Origin: JAHJQZ01 sp963676075
Lineage (GTDB): Bacteria > Pseudomonadota > Alphaproteobacteria > Rhizobiales > Devosiaceae
DNA: 64,000 nt
Direction: 5' to 3'
Assembly: GCA_963676075.2 (NCBI GenBank)
Contig: CAXXNZ010000026.1
Coordinates: 1-64,000 of the forward strand
The translations under genes and the position numbers were made by a program. This document shows positions 1 through 8,279 of the stretch, in pieces. Position 1 is the first letter of the stretch, and the number at the start of each line of letters is the position of its first letter. The notes beneath the pieces were generated by a model, which ran no database searches, was not told the origin of the DNA, and saw only the letters and a list, made by a program, of their open reading frames with translations.

Positions 1-179
1 ACATCACCGGCTGCATGCCGCGCCCCGAAGCGCTGCTTTCCGGCTTCGTCGAGCTGAAAAAGATCATCAAGGCCGGCAAGGGCGAAGGCGCCAACCTCTA
101 TGCCGAGAATTTTGCCCAGTACAAGGCCAACCAGAAGGCCGTGATCAAGGACTGGGACATGCCGGAATACTCATGGTGA
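1..179 (+). CDS. NuoB-like small subunit, 3' end only (complex I/group 4 hydrogenase family)
   Basis: Only the last 58 codons are present; the reading frame enters at base 3. The residues begin with TGCMPRPEALL, which matches the conserved GC-PRPEA stretch around the last cysteine ligand of the N2-type 4Fe-4S cluster in NuoB and in group 4 hydrogenase small subunits. That cluster passes electrons to the partner site at the NuoB/NuoD interface. The stop codon overlaps the ATG of the NuoC-like gene, so the two are translationally coupled. The rest of the operon, presumably the membrane subunits, lies upstream of the window. Which paralogue it is can only be inferred from the neighbours. Confidence 0.8.
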   Translation, partial: ITGCMPRPEALLSGFVELKKIIKAGKGEGANLYAENFAQYKANQKAVIKDWDMPEYSW

Positions 180-730
180 GCATGATGAAAAACCTGATCG
201 CCCGCCTGAAAAAACACTACAAGCTGACCGAGCCGGTCTACCAGCGCGCCGACCTGACCTTTGTCACGGTCCGGCAGGACGAGTTGCGCTCGCTGCTTGT
301 CGAGTTGCGCGACAAGGAGGGCTTCACCCACCTGGTTCTGCTGACCGCCGTCGACTGGCTCGAGGACGCCAAATTCCAGCTGAGCTACATGCTCAACAAC
401 CGGCCGGCCAACCAGACCCTGACGCTCAGGGTCATGCTCGACCGCGACAAGCCGCAAGGCGACAGTATCCACGATCTGTGGCCGACCGCCGAGACCTACC
501 AGCGCGAATTGCGCGAGATGTTCGGCATCGACTTTCCCGGCTCGCCGCGCGTCGACGAGGAATTCATCCTCGAAGGCTGGACCGACCTGCCGCCCTACCG
601 GCGCGATTTCGATTCACTGGCCTATTCGCTCCAGACCTACAACGACCGCCCCGGCCGCCGCACCAGCGATCCGCGCGAACACATGAAGAAGCACCTTTAT
701 CCGGACGTGAAGCCGGAAGGAGCGAACTGA
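173..730 (+). CDS. NuoC-like 30 kDa subunit of a complex I/hydrogenase-like complex
   Basis: This 185-residue protein carries the 30 kDa subunit signature, seen here as YQRELREMFGIDFPGSP near residues 108-124, followed by the typical ILEGWTDLPPYRRDF segment. In complex I and in membrane-bound hydrogenase-like complexes this subunit packs against the NuoD/large subunit and has no cofactor. The ATG at 173 overlaps the previous stop codon. A second in-frame ATG at 182 is an alternative start. The gene ends two bases before the NuoD-like start, so it is one operon. It is a separate protein here, not fused to NuoD as in some enterobacteria. Confidence 0.87.
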   Translation: MVSMMKNLIARLKKHYKLTEPVYQRADLTFVTVRQDELRSLLVELRDKEGFTHLVLLTAVDWLEDAKFQLSYMLNNRPANQTLTLRVMLDRDKPQGDSIHDLWPTAETYQRELREMFGIDFPGSPRVDEEFILEGWTDLPPYRRDFDSLAYSLQTYNDRPGRRTSDPREHMKKHLYPDVKPEGAN

Positions 731-731
731 C

Positions 732-1910
732 ATGCTGCATTACCCGACAGACCGCTCCCAATATCCGGCCACGGGACCTGACGGAAAGCTCGAGATCGAC
801 CTCGAATCCGGCAAATACCTGAAGCTCTGGCAGGGCCCGAACCACCCCGGCATCACCGGCAACATGAGCGTCGAGCTGACCGTTTGCGGCGACGAGGTCG
901 TCGAGGGCAAGACCCATGTGGGGTATCTGCATCGCGGCTTCGAAAAGCTGATGGAGCGGCGGACCTTCATCCAGGTCTTCCCGATCGTTTGCCGCGTCTG
1001 CGTGCCCGAACCGGACTTCAACGAATACTGCTACGCCGCCGCCGTCGAGGAACTCGCCGGGATCGAGGTGCCGGAACTGGCAACCTGGATCCGCACCCTC
1101 ATTCTGGAGATGGGGCGGTTCAACTCCTACATGATGTACTTAGGCGGTCAGTCCGGCTCGATGGGGCTCGGCGTCGTCGGCCAGTGGATGACCTATGTCC
1201 GCGACCTGATGCTTGACCGCTTCGAGGAACTGACCGGCGCCCGCGTCTACCACATGTTCATCCTGCCCGGCGGCGTGCGCGGCCATGTGCCCGAGAGCTT
1301 TGCCGACAGGATGGAAGAGGTGTTGCAACTCGCCGAGCGCTATCTCGACGACACCGAGAAGGTGATGTTCCGCAATGCCGTGTTTAAGCGCCGCACCAAG
1401 GGTGTGGGATACATCGATCCGGCGCTGTTCGAGCGTTACGGCGTGACGGGTCCGAACGCCCGCGCCGGTGGCGTCGCCAAGGACGTCCGCAAGGATGCGC
1501 CTTATCTCGCCTACGACCAGCTCGACTTCACCGTCCACACCGCGAGTGAGAGCGACATCTTTGCCCGCGCCATGGTGCGCTTCAAGGATGTGCATGAATC
1601 GATCCAGCTGATCCGCCAGATCCTCCAAAAGATGCCGAAAACCGGCCCGGTGATGAGCAAGCTCCCCAATGTCCTTCACTGGAAGATCCCGAAGGGCGAA
1701 ACTTACATCAAGGGCGAGAGTTCGCGCGGCGAATACGGCTATTACCTTGTCACCGACGGGTCCGGCTATCCGCGCCGCATCAATGTGCGCGGGCCCTCCT
1801 ACACCCACGCCATGGCGCTTCTCGAACACCTGATCCCCGGCACAAACATCTCCGATGTCGCCGGCCTGCTGGTTTCGCTCCACACCTATCCGCCGGAAAT
1901 CGAGAGGTAA
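732..1910 (+). CDS. NuoD/hydrogenase large-subunit-like protein without a complete Ni site
   Basis: The 392-residue protein aligns by eye with the 49 kDa complex I subunit and group 4 hydrogenase large subunits, for example HVGYLHRGFEKLMERRTFIQ near residues 62-81. Directly after this it has C87-R-V-C90, the place of the first CxxC nickel ligand pair of hydrogenases. The C-terminus ends SLHTYPPEIER and has no DPCxxC, so the second pair is missing. It is therefore unlikely to hold a NiFe centre. The pattern, one CxxC kept and one lost, resembles the Ehr/Mbx-type large subunits known from archaea. It is tightly spaced between the NuoC-like gene and the ferredoxin-oxidoreductase fusion. Confidence 0.85.
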   Translation: MLHYPTDRSQYPATGPDGKLEIDLESGKYLKLWQGPNHPGITGNMSVELTVCGDEVVEGKTHVGYLHRGFEKLMERRTFIQVFPIVCRVCVPEPDFNEYCYAAAVEELAGIEVPELATWIRTLILEMGRFNSYMMYLGGQSGSMGLGVVGQWMTYVRDLMLDRFEELTGARVYHMFILPGGVRGHVPESFADRMEEVLQLAERYLDDTEKVMFRNAVFKRRTKGVGYIDPALFERYGVTGPNARAGGVAKDVRKDAPYLAYDQLDFTVHTASESDIFARAMVRFKDVHESIQLIRQILQKMPKTGPVMSKLPNVLHWKIPKGETYIKGESSRGEYGYYLVTDGSGYPRRINVRGPSYTHAMALLEHLIPGTNISDVAGLLVSLHTYPPEIER

Positions 1911-1915
1911 TTCCG

Positions 1916-3736
1916 ATGTCCCTCAAAGACGTTCTCTCCCCCTATACGGCGTGGAAGCATTTTTTCGAGCCGCCGGTGACGATCAAGGATCCGATCAATC
2001 GTCCGGCGTCGGACAATTATCGCGGGTTTCACCGCAACAACCTCGACAAATGCATCGGCTGCGGTTCGTGCGAGATCATCTGCCAGAACGCCGCCATCGA
2101 CATGGTGCCGGTATCCGATCCCAAAACCGGCGATTCCGGCCTAAGGCCGATGATCGATTACGGCCGGTGCTGCTGGTGCGCGCTCTGCGTTGACGTGTGC
2201 ATGACCGGCTCGCTGACCATGTCGAACGAATACACCTGGGTCGACAGCGATCCGGATGCCTTCCGCTTCATTCCCGGTGTCGACAAGACATCCTGGGACA
2301 ACACCGAAGCGGGCTATCACCGCGAGAACAACGAGCACCGCTTGACCGGGGTCGAGCGCGTCGAGATGAAGGTGATGGAGCCCGAAACCCGCATCGGTTC
2401 GTTTGACGAAATGGTCTTTGGCTATTCGCGCGCCGAGGCGGTCCTTGAAGCCGATCGCTGTGTCGAATGCGGGCTCTGCGTGTCGACCTGCCCGGCCCAT
2501 ATGTCCATTCCCGACTATATCCGCGCCGTGCGTGATGGCGATTACGACCTCGGCCTCAAGCTGCTTTACGAGACCAATCCGTTCTCCGAAGTGTGCGGAC
2601 GCGTCTGCACCCATTTGTGTGAGGATGCGTGTGCTGCCGTGCATGACGGCGATCCCATCGCCATCCGCTGGCTCAAGCGCCACATCATCGACGAGGTACC
2701 GGTCGACCGGCGCCGGGAGCTGATCACCAAGCCGGACGTTGCGTCGTCCGGCAAGGCCATCGCCGTGGTCGGCGGCGGCCCGGGAGGGCTGACCGCCGCC
2801 TATGATCTTGCCCGGTCCGGACACAAGGTCGTGGTGTTCGAGGCACTCGACAAGCCCGGCGGCATGATGCGCTACGGCATCCCCGAATACCGTTTGCCCG
2901 AAGCGGCGCTCGATCGCGATATTTCAATGATCGAGGCCATGGGCGTCGAGATCCGTACCAAGACCCGCATTGGCGCGGAGATTTCGATGGACGAGCTGCA
3001 TCGCGACTACGACGCGGTGGTCATGTCCATCGGGCTGCAGCTGTCGCGCTCGGCGCGCCTTCCCGGTTCGAACGCGCCGGGGGCGGCAAACGCCATCGAT
3101 CTGTTGCGCCGCTTTACCCGGGGCGAGCAGATTCCGGTGCCCAAAAAGGTGGTTGTCATCGGCGCCGGCAATGTGGCGATGGACATCGCCCGCACCATGG
3201 CCCGGCTGCAGAAGATCAAATACGGCAAGGTCGGCACGACAATCTCCGCCCGCAAGGACATCTCGATGTTCCGCGCCGACAAGGAAGAAATCGAGGAAGC
3301 GCTGGAAGAGGGGATCGAAATCCTCCAGCTGAGATCGCCGCAGGAAATGATGCTTCACACGGATGGCGAACACGCTGGCGAGGTCCGCGCCTTGCGCACC
3401 TGGACGGTCATTCCGGGCTTTGACGAAAAAGGGCGGTTCGATCCAACCTACGAACAGGACGATCTGGAAATTCCCGCCGACATGATCGTTGAGGCGACCG
3501 GCCAGCAGGCCGACCTTCAGCTTTTGAGCGAGGCCCTGGTCGAGGCTCTGGAGTGGAACCGCGGATACATGAAGACCGATGCCATGGGCCGCACTTCCGT
3601 GCCCTGGCTGTGGGCAGGTGGAGACGCAGTGAACGGACCTGACGTGATCAGCGCCGTGGCCGACGGACACCGCATCGCCCAAAGCGTCAACGCGTACCTA
3701 TTGGCAGGGAGGGAAGAAAATGGAAGAGGTCAATAA
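1916..3736 (+). CDS. Fusion protein: two-cluster ferredoxin domain plus GltD/NfnB-type FAD-NAD(P) oxidoreductase
   Basis: The 606 residues show two modules. The first (about 40-110) is NuoI-like, with 4Fe-4S motifs at C46/C49/C52/C56 and C85/C88/C91/C95. The second resembles the glutamate synthase small subunit and the NfnB/NfnL subunit. It has a further cluster motif at C182/C185/C188/C192, the EVCGRVCTHLCEDAC segment, an FAD-binding VVGGGPGG near 284-291 and an NAD(P)-binding VVIGAGNVAMD near 413-423. The natural reading is an NAD(P)H-linked electron port wired directly into the NuoBCD-like core. There is no glutamate synthase large subunit gene nearby, so a role in glutamate synthesis is unlikely. 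The start is ATG six bases after the previous stop. Confidence 0.85.
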   Translation: MSLKDVLSPYTAWKHFFEPPVTIKDPINRPASDNYRGFHRNNLDKCIGCGSCEIICQNAAIDMVPVSDPKTGDSGLRPMIDYGRCCWCALCVDVCMTGSLTMSNEYTWVDSDPDAFRFIPGVDKTSWDNTEAGYHRENNEHRLTGVERVEMKVMEPETRIGSFDEMVFGYSRAEAVLEADRCVECGLCVSTCPAHMSIPDYIRAVRDGDYDLGLKLLYETNPFSEVCGRVCTHLCEDACAAVHDGDPIAIRWLKRHIIDEVPVDRRRELITKPDVASSGKAIAVVGGGPGGLTAAYDLARSGHKVVVFEALDKPGGMMRYGIPEYRLPEAALDRDISMIEAMGVEIRTKTRIGAEISMDELHRDYDAVVMSIGLQLSRSARLPGSNAPGAANAIDLLRRFTRGEQIPVPKKVVVIGAGNVAMDIARTMARLQKIKYGKVGTTISARKDISMFRADKEEIEEALEEGIEILQLRSPQEMMLHTDGEHAGEVRALRTWTVIPGFDEKGRFDPTYEQDDLEIPADMIVEATGQQADLQLLSEALVEALEWNRGYMKTDAMGRTSVPWLWAGGDAVNGPDVISAVADGHRIAQSVNAYLLAGREENGRGQ

Positions 3737-4214
3737 AAGCAAGCTGGAGGGACGGACGACCGTCCGCGAGGTGTTCGAAGCGGCGTCCGAATTCGAACGC
3801 ACCGCGCATGATTTTTACGCGGACCTGAAGGACAAGGTGTCCAAGAACATCCGGTATCTTGTCGGCGAGCTGGCCGAGGAGGAGCTGGAGCACAAGCGGA
3901 TCTTTGCCGAGCTGGCGGAGAACCCCGAGGTCGTCGAGATCATGGCGCAGGAGATCAGGCGGCCGGTCTCACACCGTGAGTTCTCCGACTGTGTGCTCCT
4001 GCCCAATATGGGCAACGCGCCCAGCGATCAGGACGTGCTCCAATACGCGATCATGCGCGAGGATGCGGCGAGACGGCAGTATTCGGAACTGGCCGAGACG
4101 ACGCCGGACGGACCGCTCAAGGCCGCCTTCACCGTGCTGGCCGCTGAAGAAGCCGAGCACAAGAAAGAACTCGAGAAGATTTACGACGAGCTTGTTCATT
4201 CCGGCAGCGTCTAG
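3720..4214 (+). CDS. Rubrerythrin-like ferritin-fold protein
   Basis: The 164-residue protein is a four-helix ferritin-like domain. Helix motifs with carboxylate and histidine ligands are visible: FERTAHDFY near residue 25, EEELEHKRIF near 54, EDAARRQY near 113 and AAEEAEHKKEL near 142. This matches the diiron site of rubrerythrin-type proteins. The C-terminal rubredoxin domain of classical rubrerythrin is absent, so electrons must come from another carrier. The ATG lies inside the end of the upstream fusion gene (17-base overlap), which argues for coupled expression. A role in peroxide or oxygen protection of the iron-sulfur complex is inferred, not shown. Confidence 0.8.
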   Translation: MEEVNKSKLEGRTTVREVFEAASEFERTAHDFYADLKDKVSKNIRYLVGELAEEELEHKRIFAELAENPEVVEIMAQEIRRPVSHREFSDCVLLPNMGNAPSDQDVLQYAIMREDAARRQYSELAETTPDGPLKAAFTVLAAEEAEHKKELEKIYDELVHSGSV

Positions 4215-4253
4215 GCGCTGCGGAGTGCTGCGTTCTCCCCCGGGGGAGATAAG

Positions 4254-4304
4254 CGCTCGGGTGAGTGCGGTCGATAAGGGGGGCCTTAGCCCCTCACCCG
4301 AGCG
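4254..4304. terminator. Bidirectional terminator between convergent operons
   Basis: A perfect 12-base inverted repeat, CGCTCGGGTGAG at 4254-4265 and CTCACCCGAGCG at 4293-4304, sits between the rightward rubrerythrin gene and the leftward mogA gene. Its loop contains a second GC-rich pairing (GGGGGG with CCTTAGCCCC). The tail on the + strand is TCCTTTC, only moderately T-rich. The position suits termination of both transcripts. Confidence 0.6.
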
Positions 4305-4345
4305 TCCTTTCATGTAGAACCGGCGCTAGTCCAGAGGCAAACGGC

Positions 4346-4873
4346 TCAGGCGCCCTTGGGCCGAAAGGTCTTGACCACCTCGTCATGGGTCTCGATCCGC
4401 CCTGCCCCGATCAGGTCGAGGCAATAGGGCACGGCCGGAAACACCGCATCAAGGCACGTCTTGATCGACGCCGGTTTACCCGGAAGCGTTATGATCAGCG
4501 TCTTGCCGCGAATGCCCGCCGTCTGACGCGACAGGATCGCCGTGGGTACTTCCCTGAGGCTGATCTGGCGCATCAGCTCCCCGAAACCGGGCAGTTCCTT
4601 GTCGATGATGCGATGGAGGGCCTCAGGCGTCAGATCGCGCGGCGAAGGTCCGGTGCCGCCGGTCGTCAGGATCAGGTCGGCGCCCTCGAAATCGGCAAGG
4701 TTTTCAAGCGTGCGGGCAACCGAGTCGACACCGTCCGGCACGACGCGGCTGACAAACTGGTAGTCCGACGAAATCGCTGCCTCGAGCCACGCCGCGATGG
4801 CTGGCCCGCTTTTGTCTTCGTACTCTCCGGCGCTGGCACGATCCGAGATTGTGACCGAGGCGATCATGACCAT
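4346..4873 (-). CDS. mogA: Molybdopterin adenylyltransferase MogA
   Basis: The 175-residue protein is of MoaB/Mog type, with the TTGGTGPSPRDLTPEA motif near residues 90-105 and TLPGKPASIKTCL near the end. MogA adenylates molybdopterin before molybdate insertion. The length fits MogA/MoaB rather than MoeA. The start at 4873 has GGAG seven bases upstream; a second Met at 4867 would give an ATGA overlap with the upstream psuK stop. It is the last gene of the psuG-psuK-mogA unit. MogA versus MoaB cannot be settled by eye, though MogA is favoured by the extended C-terminus. Confidence 0.82.
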   Translation of the reverse strand: MVMIASVTISDRASAGEYEDKSGPAIAAWLEAAISSDYQFVSRVVPDGVDSVARTLENLADFEGADLILTTGGTGPSPRDLTPEALHRIIDKELPGFGELMRQISLREVPTAILSRQTAGIRGKTLIITLPGKPASIKTCLDAVFPAVPYCLDLIGAGRIETHDEVVKTFRPKGA

Positions 4874-5784
4874 TCGAGTTCTCCAAAATGCTCTGGCGGA
4901 CGTCCGCCGACCTGACGCACGGCTTCGGCGCCGAAACGGTTGCCTTCGGACAGGCAGGTGACCATGTCCTTGCCCTTGCGCCAGCTGCCGACATAGCCGG
5001 CAAGGAAGGCGTCGCCCGCGCCGAGGGTGTCGACGATCTCGGAATTGACCGCCGGGGTGAAGATTGGCCGCTTGCCCCGCTCGCCGGCAAGGCTGCCCTT
5101 GGCGCCGCGCTTGAGGATGACGGTGGGATAGGTCTGAAGCAGGGCCTGCAGCTGGTCTTCGGCATCGACGCGGTTGGTCAGCAGTGCCGCTTCGTCCTCA
5201 TTGGTCACGAAGATCGAGGCGCCCTCGGTCCATTTGAGAAACACCTCCGGACCGGCTTTGGCGATGTAGCCGGTCGACGCCGCGTCGACGATCACCGGGA
5301 TATCCGCCTTGATTGCCGCCGCCATGATCTGACGCATGCAGGCGCGCGGGCCATCGATGAAGAAGGAATAGCCCGACAGAATGGTCAGTCCGATGTCCTC
5401 GATCCAGCCCGCCGGCAGGTCGTCAAAACTGAGGTCCATGTTGGCGCCGCGATCAGTGAAGAACGAACGCTCGCCCTCGTCATCGACAAAGGTGATCAGC
5501 CGACCGGAATGGCGCTTGGCGGCGCCGGCCAGCAGCGGCACGATGCCCTCGGCCCGCAACCGTGTGCCGATGGTTCCGGTCTGATCGGCGCCGACCTTGG
5601 CGAACAGGACCACCGGCACGCCGCAGGCAGCAAGCCAGGCGGCCTGGTTGGCCGCCGAACCGCCGTCGACTATGGTGATCTCGGCGTCGCGGTCTGTGCC
5701 CTTGAGCAACGGGCCGCTGGCGCGGACGAGAATGTCCATCATCACGTCGCCGACGACCAGCACCTTTCCCGTCATTGCCGTCAT
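4864..5784 (-). CDS. psuK: PfkB-family sugar kinase, probable pseudouridine kinase
   Basis: A PfkB/ribokinase-fold protein of 306 residues. The N-terminal substrate signature GGSAANQAAWLA is at about residues 41-52, and the C-terminal DTLGAGDAFLAGY contains the catalytic Asp and the anion hole. It follows psuG by four bases, so the substrate is inferred to be pseudouridine: PsuK phosphorylates pseudouridine and PsuG splits the product into uracil and ribose 5-phosphate. The start at 5784 was chosen over a longer frame because the conserved fold starts at VLVVGDVMMDI and GGATAAGGAC precedes this ATG. Its 3' end overlaps mogA. Confidence 0.85.
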   Translation of the reverse strand: MTAMTGKVLVVGDVMMDILVRASGPLLKGTDRDAEITIVDGGSAANQAAWLAACGVPVVLFAKVGADQTGTIGTRLRAEGIVPLLAGAAKRHSGRLITFVDDEGERSFFTDRGANMDLSFDDLPAGWIEDIGLTILSGYSFFIDGPRACMRQIMAAAIKADIPVIVDAASTGYIAKAGPEVFLKWTEGASIFVTNEDEAALLTNRVDAEDQLQALLQTYPTVILKRGAKGSLAGERGKRPIFTPAVNSEIVDTLGAGDAFLAGYVGSWRKGKDMVTCLSEGNRFGAEAVRQVGGRPPEHFGELEWS

Positions 5785-5788
5785 GTCC

Positions 5789-6706
5789 TTATCCCCGTTT
5801 GGACAGCGCGACCGCGATCTGCGCCGCCACGGCGGCATTGGAGCGCGCCAGCTCGATGTTGGTCTTCAGGCTCTTGCCATCGGTGAGGTTGAAGATGGTC
5901 TGCAGCAGGAAGGGCGTGATGTCCTTGCCCTTGATGCCACGCTGCTCGGCCTGATGCAGGGCCGCCTTGATCCAGCCCTCGGCAGTCTTGGAATCGATGT
6001 CGAATTTTTCCGGCACCGGGTTGGCGATGAGCACGCCGCCAAGTCCGAGGCCGAAATGCAGCTTCAGCATCTCGGCAAGCGGCTTGGTGTCGTCGTAGCG
6101 GTGCTCAAGCATGTGCCCGGATTTGCGCGAATAGAACACCGGGAACTCGTTGGTCTTCCAGCCAACGACCGGCACGCCATGGGTCTCGAGCACTTCCAGC
6201 GTCTTCGGGATATCGAGGATGGCCTTGGCGCCGGCGCAGACCACGGCAACGGGCGTGCGCCCGAGCTCGAACAGGTCGGCGGAGACATCGAAGGTATCCG
6301 AAGCGCCGCGATGCACGCCGCCGATGCCGCCGGTGGCAAAGACCTTGATGCCGGCCATGGCGGCAATCATCATGGTCGTGGCAACGGTGGTGCCGGCCAT
6401 TCCGCCATCGACCAGCGCCTGGGCGAGATCACGCCGCGAGGCCTTGGTGGCGTCGTGTCCGTCGCGCGACAAACGCTCCAGAGACGCCTCGTCGACGCCG
6501 GCGACCATCTGGCCGTCCATGATGGCGATGGTTGCCGGAACCGCACCGTTCTTGCGCACCAGCTTTTCGACGCCCCTGGCCATTTCCAGGTTCTGCGGAT
6601 AGGGCATGCCGTGGGTGATGATGGTCGATTCAAGCGCCACGACGGCCTGGCCCTGGTTGAGAGCCTCGCGCACGTGGGGGCCAAGTATCAGTCGGTCGGT
6701 GATCAT
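5789..6706 (-). CDS. psuG: Pseudouridine-5'-phosphate glycosidase PsuG
   Basis: The 305-residue protein matches PsuG across its length. It has ALESTIITHGMPYPQNLEMA near residues 24-43, the GGIGGVHRGA segment near 127-136 and VCAGAKAILDIPKTLE, where K161 corresponds to the lysine that binds the ribose intermediate in the E. coli enzyme. PsuG catalyses reversible cleavage of pseudouridine 5'-phosphate. The start at 6706 (MITDRLILGP) is preferred; the 13 residues upstream of it in the same frame are unlike the family. It is the first gene of a three-gene leftward operon. Confidence 0.92.
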   Translation of the reverse strand: MITDRLILGPHVREALNQGQAVVALESTIITHGMPYPQNLEMARGVEKLVRKNGAVPATIAIMDGQMVAGVDEASLERLSRDGHDATKASRRDLAQALVDGGMAGTTVATTMMIAAMAGIKVFATGGIGGVHRGASDTFDVSADLFELGRTPVAVVCAGAKAILDIPKTLEVLETHGVPVVGWKTNEFPVFYSRKSGHMLEHRYDDTKPLAEMLKLHFGLGLGGVLIANPVPEKFDIDSKTAEGWIKAALHQAEQRGIKGKDITPFLLQTIFNLTDGKSLKTNIELARSNAAVAAQIAVALSKRG

Positions 6707-7177
6707 TTTCTCGTTCTTTCGCCAGTTCTGTCGCTCATGTGGCAATTCTCCACTGGACTACCCTTGGCTTTGATGCCGGACAAGCCGGGTTCCGCGTGTT
6801 CGCCGAATATAGTTAGCTCGCGCCATCATAGACCGAGAAATGGCGATGAAAACGTTCATCGGCGTTCGGGACCGCTGTATGCAGTCGCAGCTACAGCCCC
6901 GGAAGACGACCCTCGGAGCTTCAGGTTCGGGTGCGACCGGTTTGCCGTGCGCCAGAGCGCAACGGTCAGCAAGCACGCCAGCAACGACAAAGATCGACGA
7001 CTGATTTTTCCTAACTCTGGGACTCAGGAAAATCCGGCGATCCTGCAACTGCCCAATCCTTGGACACCCCGGAATCCGGTGTAGAAATCCGGCGCCGTTT
7101 GCGTATAAGCTCCGCGCTTGCCCCGGCGGAATGCCGCCGGTTCTCGACGCTGTCGCACAAGGGAGACCCAGCACAGA
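6707..7177. other. Divergent intergenic region, psuG and potF promoters
   Basis: These 471 bases separate divergent operons and must carry both promoters and the potF leader. A ribosome binding site, AAGGGAGA near 7159, precedes the potF ATG. No strong hairpin, tRNA or conserved small gene was found. An open frame that crosses this region on the minus strand runs on through potF and is a shadow. Confidence 0.5.
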
Positions 7178-8266
7178 ATGAAACAATTCCTCGCGTTTGC
7201 CGTAGGATTTTCCGTTCTCGCCGTTCCGGCTCTTGCTCAGGAAGAGCCCGTCCTCAACGTCTACAACTGGTCTGACTATATTGCCGAAGACACGATTGCC
7301 AATTTTGAAGCCGAGACCGGCATCAAGGTCAATTACGACGTCTTTGACGGCAACGAAGTTCTCGAAGCCAAGCTTCTGACCGGCAATACCGGCTACGACA
7401 TCGTCGTGCCGAGCGCCTATTTCCTCGAACGCCAGATTCAGGCCGGACTGTTCATGAAGCTGGACAAGTCCAAGCTGCCGAACTGGGGCAATCTCGACGC
7501 CGACATCATGGAACGGGTGCGCACCGCCGACCCAACAAATGAATACGCCATCGATTACATGTGGGGCACCACCGGTCTCGGCTACAATGTCGACAAGATC
7601 GCCGAGCGCATGCCCGACGCGCCGACCGACAGCTGGGACATGATCTTCAAGCCCGAGGTCGTGTCGAAATTCGCCGATTGCGGCGTGTCGGTGCTCGATG
7701 CGCCAACCGAGATGGTACCGGCAGCACTCAATTATCTCGGCCTCGATCCGACAAGCCAGGACGCCGGCGATCTGGCCAAGGCCGAAGAGCTGTTGATGTC
7801 GATCCGGCCCTATCTCCGCTATTTCCATTCGTCCCAGTACATTTCCGACCTGGCCAATGGCGACACCTGCCTGGCCGTCGGCTGGTCGGGCGATGTGCTT
7901 CAGGCCCGCGACCGCGCGGCCGAGGCCGATGCCGGGGTCACCGTTGCCTATTCCATTCCCAAGGAAGGCTCGATGATCTGGTTCGACATGATGGCCATTC
8001 CGGTCGATGCGCCGCATCCGGACAATGCCCACACGTTCCTCAATTACATCATGGAACCGCAGGTCGCCGCCGATATCTCCAACTACGTCTATTACGCCAA
8101 CGGCAATTCGGCTTCGTTCGACCTGATCAACCCCGACATAACCGGGGATCCGGGGATTTACCCGCCCGAAGACATCAAGGCGAAGCTTTATGCCACGCGG
8201 GCCAACACGCCGGCCTATGACCGGCTGCTGACCCGAGCCTGGACGCGGATTCGAACCGGCCAGTAG
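7178..8266 (+). CDS. potF: Periplasmic polyamine-binding protein, PotF-like
   Basis: A 362-residue secreted protein with a clear signal peptide (MKQFLAFAVG to about ALAQ, residue 21). The mature N-terminus reads LNVYNWSDYIAEDTIANFE, the hallmark of PotF/PotD putrescine/spermidine binding proteins, and YDIVVPSAYFLERQIQAG is also typical. It captures polyamine in the periplasm for the downstream ABC transporter. The start at 7178 was chosen because the signal peptide begins there and AAGGGAGA lies upstream. A putrescine-specific PotF rather than spermidine PotD is favoured by overall resemblance, but ligand choice is inferred. Confidence 0.9.
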   Translation: MKQFLAFAVGFSVLAVPALAQEEPVLNVYNWSDYIAEDTIANFEAETGIKVNYDVFDGNEVLEAKLLTGNTGYDIVVPSAYFLERQIQAGLFMKLDKSKLPNWGNLDADIMERVRTADPTNEYAIDYMWGTTGLGYNVDKIAERMPDAPTDSWDMIFKPEVVSKFADCGVSVLDAPTEMVPAALNYLGLDPTSQDAGDLAKAEELLMSIRPYLRYFHSSQYISDLANGDTCLAVGWSGDVLQARDRAAEADAGVTVAYSIPKEGSMIWFDMMAIPVDAPHPDNAHTFLNYIMEPQVAADISNYVYYANGNSASFDLINPDITGDPGIYPPEDIKAKLYATRANTPAYDRLLTRAWTRIRTGQ

Positions 8267-8279
8267 TTTTGGACCGATC

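Noticed and set aside
1916..3736. Glutamate synthase small subunit (gltD)
   Set aside because: The extra NuoI-like ferredoxin domain, the NuoBCD neighbours and the lack of gltB argue against it.
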